64,000 bases of DNA from Candidatus Zixiibacteriota bacterium. Its GTDB lineage: Bacteria; Desulfobacterota; Binatia; UBA9968. Positions 61,143 through 64,000 of this stretch are shown in pieces. Below the pieces are notes generated by a model. That model ran no database searches. It had not been told where the DNA came from and saw nothing but the letters and a program-made list of their open reading frames with translations. The position numbers and the translations under genes were made by a program. The DNA lies in NCBI GenBank assembly GCA_035574315.1, contig DATLYW010000026.1:62001-126000 (forward strand), given 5' to 3'. Every line of letters starts with the position of its first letter. Within the stretch, counting starts at the first letter, position 1.

Positions 61143-62182
61143 TTCACGCCGGGCGATCTCGCCTGCCCGGTGGCGGCTTCGATCGGCTCCTTCAAGGCCG
61201 GGTCCAGCTCGACGGCCCGCTTGAGATCCTGCATGCCCTCCTCGGTCTTCCCCTGGCGAAGCCTGACCATCCCCCGATTGGCGTAAATGCGGCCGTTCTT
61301 CGGCTCCAGCTTGATCGCCGTTTCGTAGTCCCTGAGCGCCTGATCGAACTTGCCGAGCAGCGAATAGGCATTCGCCCGGTTGTTGTACGCCTCGGCGTTC
61401 TTGGGCTCGAGCTTGATCGCCTCGGTGTAGTCGCGCACGGCTTGCTCGTGCTTTCCCAGGCGGCGATGGGCCAGCGCCCTCTGATGATAGAGCTCCGCGT
61501 TCTTCGGCTCCGACTTCTCCGCCCGGTCGAATTCCTGCACAGCCCGGTCGAACCGCCCCAGGCCGATCCACGCGTTACCGCGCTGCACGTAGATGCGCGG
61601 GTATTTCGGGTTCAGCTTGACCACCTGCTCGTAATCGCGGAGCGCCGCCTCGTAGCGTTTTTCCACGTAGTGGGCGTTGCCGCGGTTGAAGTAGGCGTCC
61701 GCGAGCCTGGGGTTGATCCTGATCGCCTCGTCGTAGCTCTCGATTGCCCGGTCGAGGCGGCCGAGCTTGTAGTACGCGAGCCCTCGATTGACGTGCGCCG
61801 CGGCGAGCTTGGGGTCGAGCCTGATCGCCTGGTCGTAGTCGCGGATGGCGCGCTCGTACTGGCGCAGCTCGTCGTAGGCGTTGCCGCGGTTGAAGTAGGC
61901 GTCCGGGAGCTTGGGGTCGAGCCTGATCGCCTGATCGTAGTCCTTGATGGCGGTTTCGTGCCTGCCGAGCGCCGCGTTCGCCGTTCCTCTGCCGACGTAA
62001 GGGGCCACGGCGCGGGGGTCGGCCTTGATCGCCTGCTCGTACGCGGCGATCGCTTCCTTGAGCCGCCCCGCGCGCTGGAGGCGCAGGCCGCGGTCGTAAG
62101 CGCGCTCGGCTTCGCCGGCAGCGAGCGGCGCCGCGGCCGCGACAAGCAGAAGGAGAGCAAGGAGATCCGTTCGCAGTCGCAT
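61139..62182 (-). CDS. Secreted TPR protein, paralog
   Basis: A 347-residue protein with a signal peptide (LLALLLLVAAAAPLAA) and about nine TPR units (DAYFNRGNAYDELRQYERAI and relatives). A tandem duplicate of the downstream TPR gene and coupled to it. The near-identical units AIRLDPKL recur with high DNA identity, which suggests recent unit duplication. AGGTG precedes ATG 62182. Confidence 0.9.
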   Translation of the reverse strand: MRLRTDLLALLLLVAAAAPLAAGEAERAYDRGLRLQRAGRLKEAIAAYEQAIKADPRAVAPYVGRGTANAALGRHETAIKDYDQAIRLDPKLPDAYFNRGNAYDELRQYERAIRDYDQAIRLDPKLAAAHVNRGLAYYKLGRLDRAIESYDEAIRINPRLADAYFNRGNAHYVEKRYEAALRDYEQVVKLNPKYPRIYVQRGNAWIGLGRFDRAVQEFDRAEKSEPKNAELYHQRALAHRRLGKHEQAVRDYTEAIKLEPKNAEAYNNRANAYSLLGKFDQALRDYETAIKLEPKNGRIYANRGMVRLRQGKTEEGMQDLKRAVELDPALKEPIEAATGQARSPGVK

Positions 62183-62211
62183 CGAGAACACCTGTGAGCC
62201 GCGCCGGCTTC

Positions 62212-62395
62212 GGCGGTTCGAACGGTTCAAGCCGTTCAATCGCCTACGCTCGGCCGAAGCAGCGGCCGCGGAACGCGGCCGTTCAAGCGGTTCAAGCCGT
62301 GCCGCGCCGGCCGAAGTTTCAAAAGTTCGAAGGTTCAATGGTTCAAGTAAAGAACCCGGAAACCGAGAACCAGGACCCCGGAACCGCAACGACGC
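62212..62395. repeat. Dispersed GTTCRA-type repeat, largest tract
   Basis: The 357-bp divergent spacer contains GGTTCGAACGGTTCAAGCCG and TTCAATCGCCTACGCTCGGC, matching copies 1 and 2. Further on are GGCCGTTCAAGCGGTTCAAG and TTTCAAAAGTTCGAAGGTTC, the latter shared with 38640, and a GGAAACC tract at about 62350. No gene visible. Confidence 0.6.
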
Positions 62396-62539
62396 CTCCC
62401 GATCAACTCCGTAGTAACGTACTCCGGTCGCGATGTCCATCCGATGGCCATATCCTGCAACCGGCGGTCGCCGCTTCCCTGGACAAATCGGCAAAAAAAG
62501 CATAAACGGGATACCGAGACTGCAAGCAGGAGGAGCAAG

Positions 62540-63598
62540 ATGGCGGCACAAACGGCGCTGGCGCACAAGACGGAAGCCGATATCGCGCAGGAAATCATCG
62601 TTTCCGCTGACTCGCATATCATGGAACCCGACGATCTCTGGGTGAAAAATCTGACCCCGTCGCTGCGGGAAAAATATCCCGAATACCCGCCGCGCAGGAC
62701 CGCCGGGGAAAAACCGGGCGGCTGGGACCCGAGAGCGCGGATCCAGGAAATGGAGATCGACGGCGTGTCCGCCGAAGTTCTCTATCCCACGCTGGGGTTG
62801 CGCTTGTTCGCCCTGGAGGACGCGGAGCTTCAGGAAGCCTGCTTCGAGATCGCCAACGACTGGCTGATCGAATACTGCAAGGTCCATCCCGACAGGCTGG
62901 TGGGAATCCCGATGATTTCGCTCTACAACATTCCCAAGGCCATCAAGGAGCTGGAGCGCTGCAAAAAAGCCGGGCTGGTCGGCTGTCTGATCTGGCAGGT
63001 CCCGCCGCCGCACCTTCCGTTCACCAGTGATTACTACGATCCGTTCTGGGAAGCGGCGCAAGAGCTGAACATGCCGGTGAACCTGCACATCCTGACGGGG
63101 TTCAACTACAGCCGCTTCGAGCGAAAGGGGCTCGACACTTACCGCCATACGGTGAACACCAAACTGTACGACGCGGCCAACTCCCTGTTCGATCTCGTGT
63201 TCAGCGGGGTCATGGAGCGCTTTCCGCGGCTCAAGTTCGTGTACGTCGAGAACGAGATCGCCTGGATACCGTTCCACATTCACGAGTGGGACAAGTACTA
63301 CATCCGCCATTCGCCGCGCGTGCCCGTCCCGGCGATGAAGAAGTTGCCGAGCGAATACTGCAAGCAGGTCTACGCCACTTTCTTCAGCGACCCGACCGGC
63401 GGGAGGCTGCTCGACTGGTGGGGCTCGGACGTGTGCATGTGGTCGAACGACTATCCGCACGCGGCCTCCACGTGGCCGCATTCGCGCCGCGTGATCGCGG
63501 AGGAGCTCGGTCATCTGCCGATCGAGGTCTTCCGCAAGGTCGTGCGCGAGAACGTGCTGCGGCTCTACGATCTGAAGCTGGCGGGGATCAACGCTTGA
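62540..63598 (+). CDS. Amidohydrolase-2 family protein
   Basis: A 352-residue metal TIM-barrel enzyme: IVSADSHIMEPDDLWVKNLT, RIQEMEIDGVSAEVLYPTLG, LNMPVNLHILTGF, FDLVFSGVMERFPRLKFVYV and MWSNDYPHAAST. AGGAGGAGC precedes ATG 62540; the frame extends upstream without similarity. ACMSD-branch enzymes decarboxylate or hydrolyse aromatic acids. Confidence 0.9.
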   Translation: MAAQTALAHKTEADIAQEIIVSADSHIMEPDDLWVKNLTPSLREKYPEYPPRRTAGEKPGGWDPRARIQEMEIDGVSAEVLYPTLGLRLFALEDAELQEACFEIANDWLIEYCKVHPDRLVGIPMISLYNIPKAIKELERCKKAGLVGCLIWQVPPPHLPFTSDYYDPFWEAAQELNMPVNLHILTGFNYSRFERKGLDTYRHTVNTKLYDAANSLFDLVFSGVMERFPRLKFVYVENEIAWIPFHIHEWDKYYIRHSPRVPVPAMKKLPSEYCKQVYATFFSDPTGGRLLDWWGSDVCMWSNDYPHAASTWPHSRRVIAEELGHLPIEVFRKVVRENVLRLYDLKLAGINA

Positions 63599-63700
63599 CG
63601 CAAGCGGGCTCGTAACCATGTAAATGCCGTGCCATGGCAGCGCGCGGGCGGGCCTCGCCCGGCCGGACCGAACCGGCGTTACCGGCGTCAGAGGGTCGGG

Positions 63701-64000
63701 ATGGAGTTTGGACTGCACCTGCCGGCTTCCAGCCCCGGGTTCAGCCCGGCCGGCCTCGTTGCGTTCGCGCGTCGCGCCGAAGCGCTGGGCTTCGACTACG
63801 TGACGGTCGCGGACCACGTCGTCGTGCCCAGACGTATCTCGGTTCCGTATCCTTACACTCTGGACGGGAAATACCCCGGCTCAGGGCATCATCTCGAAGC
63901 GCTCGCGACGATCGGCTTTCTGGCCGGGGCGACCGAACGGCTGCGATTCGTCACCAGCGTGATGATCGCCCCGTATCGCAGCCCGGTGGTGACGGCCAAG
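63701..64000 (+). CDS. LLM-class flavin-dependent oxidoreductase, partial
   Basis: The first 100 residues of a luciferase-like monooxygenase, running off the right edge: MEFGLHLPASSPGFSPAGLV, RRAEALGFDYVTVADHVVVP and RLRFVTSVMIAPYRSPVV. GAGGG precedes ATG 63701. Probably co-transcribed with the amidohydrolase 102 bp upstream. Confidence 0.88.
   Translation, partial: MEFGLHLPASSPGFSPAGLVAFARRAEALGFDYVTVADHVVVPRRISVPYPYTLDGKYPGSGHHLEALATIGFLAGATERLRFVTSVMIAPYRSPVVTAK

Noticed and set aside
60072..62182. Regularly spaced DNA repeats as a CRISPR array
   Set aside because: The 102-bp period is in frame and encodes 34-residue TPR units.

Overview
The window is a high-GC, densely coded, bacterial chromosome segment with no rRNA, tRNA, CRISPR array, insertion sequence or prophage that I could see. 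Lipoproteins with clear lipoboxes, an AsmA-type protein, an MltD-type transglycosylase, an outer-membrane barrel candidate and Gram-negative style transporters point to a diderm. The gene mix (many amidohydrolase-2 proteins, LLM flavin monooxygenases, UbiD, bicupins, Bug-type receptors, orphan NMT1-like solute receptors) resembles uncultured deltaproteobacterial-like lineages such as Binatota/Desulfobacterota, but this placement is inference only.

Layout. 1-4 kb: a TPR-like secreted protein (cut by the window edge), a TPR lipoprotein and a glycosidase-like lipoprotein. 4-7.4 kb: cupin, DHH phosphoesterase, alanine dehydrogenase, DUF423 protein. 7.6-12 kb: two HMGL-type carboxyltransferase paralogs flanking an amidohydrolase (the second paralog is frameshifted) and a mini YHS protein. 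12-15 kb: a TauABC-like ABC transporter behind a good sigma70 promoter. 15-19.6 kb: UbiD decarboxylase, bicupin and two metallo-beta-lactamase hydrolases. 19.6-23.2 kb: a four-gene tungstate-type ABC operon with its own HTH/PBP-like regulator. 23.2-24.7 kb: a decayed histidine kinase. 24.9-34 kb: MFS and split chromate transporters, solute receptors, cupin, lone receiver, TauE/SafE permease, AmrS radical SAM enzyme, VOC protein. 34-38.4 kb: DUF4168 protein, outer-membrane protein, nitrilase, ornithine cyclodeaminase-like protein, and a glutathione S-transferase whose catalytic Cys codon is an in-frame TGA. 38.6-42 kb: dipeptide-type ABC receptor and permeases. 42-51.5 kb: MltD, amidohydrolase, receptor, SDR, second cyclodeaminase, CmcJ/NvfI-type oxidoreductase, AsmA. 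51.6-64 kb: Dus, Maf, M48-type peptidase, Bug receptor, M23 peptidase, ABM and LLM oxygenases, dienelactone hydrolase, two TPR proteins, amidohydrolase, and a second LLM protein cut by the right edge.

The most important observation is at 37815-38375. The glutathione S-transferase reading frame is interrupted only by TGA at 38349-38351, exactly where the redox Cys of the CPxAxR motif belongs, giving CHTU. A perfect 7-bp hairpin with a G-containing loop follows at bacterial SECIS distance. I read this as a selenocysteine-containing GST-like protein that ordinary gene calling would truncate. Secondary themes are several gene fossils in intergenic spaces, two families of dispersed intergenic repeats, and probable leaderless starts (-10 box six bases before ATG).
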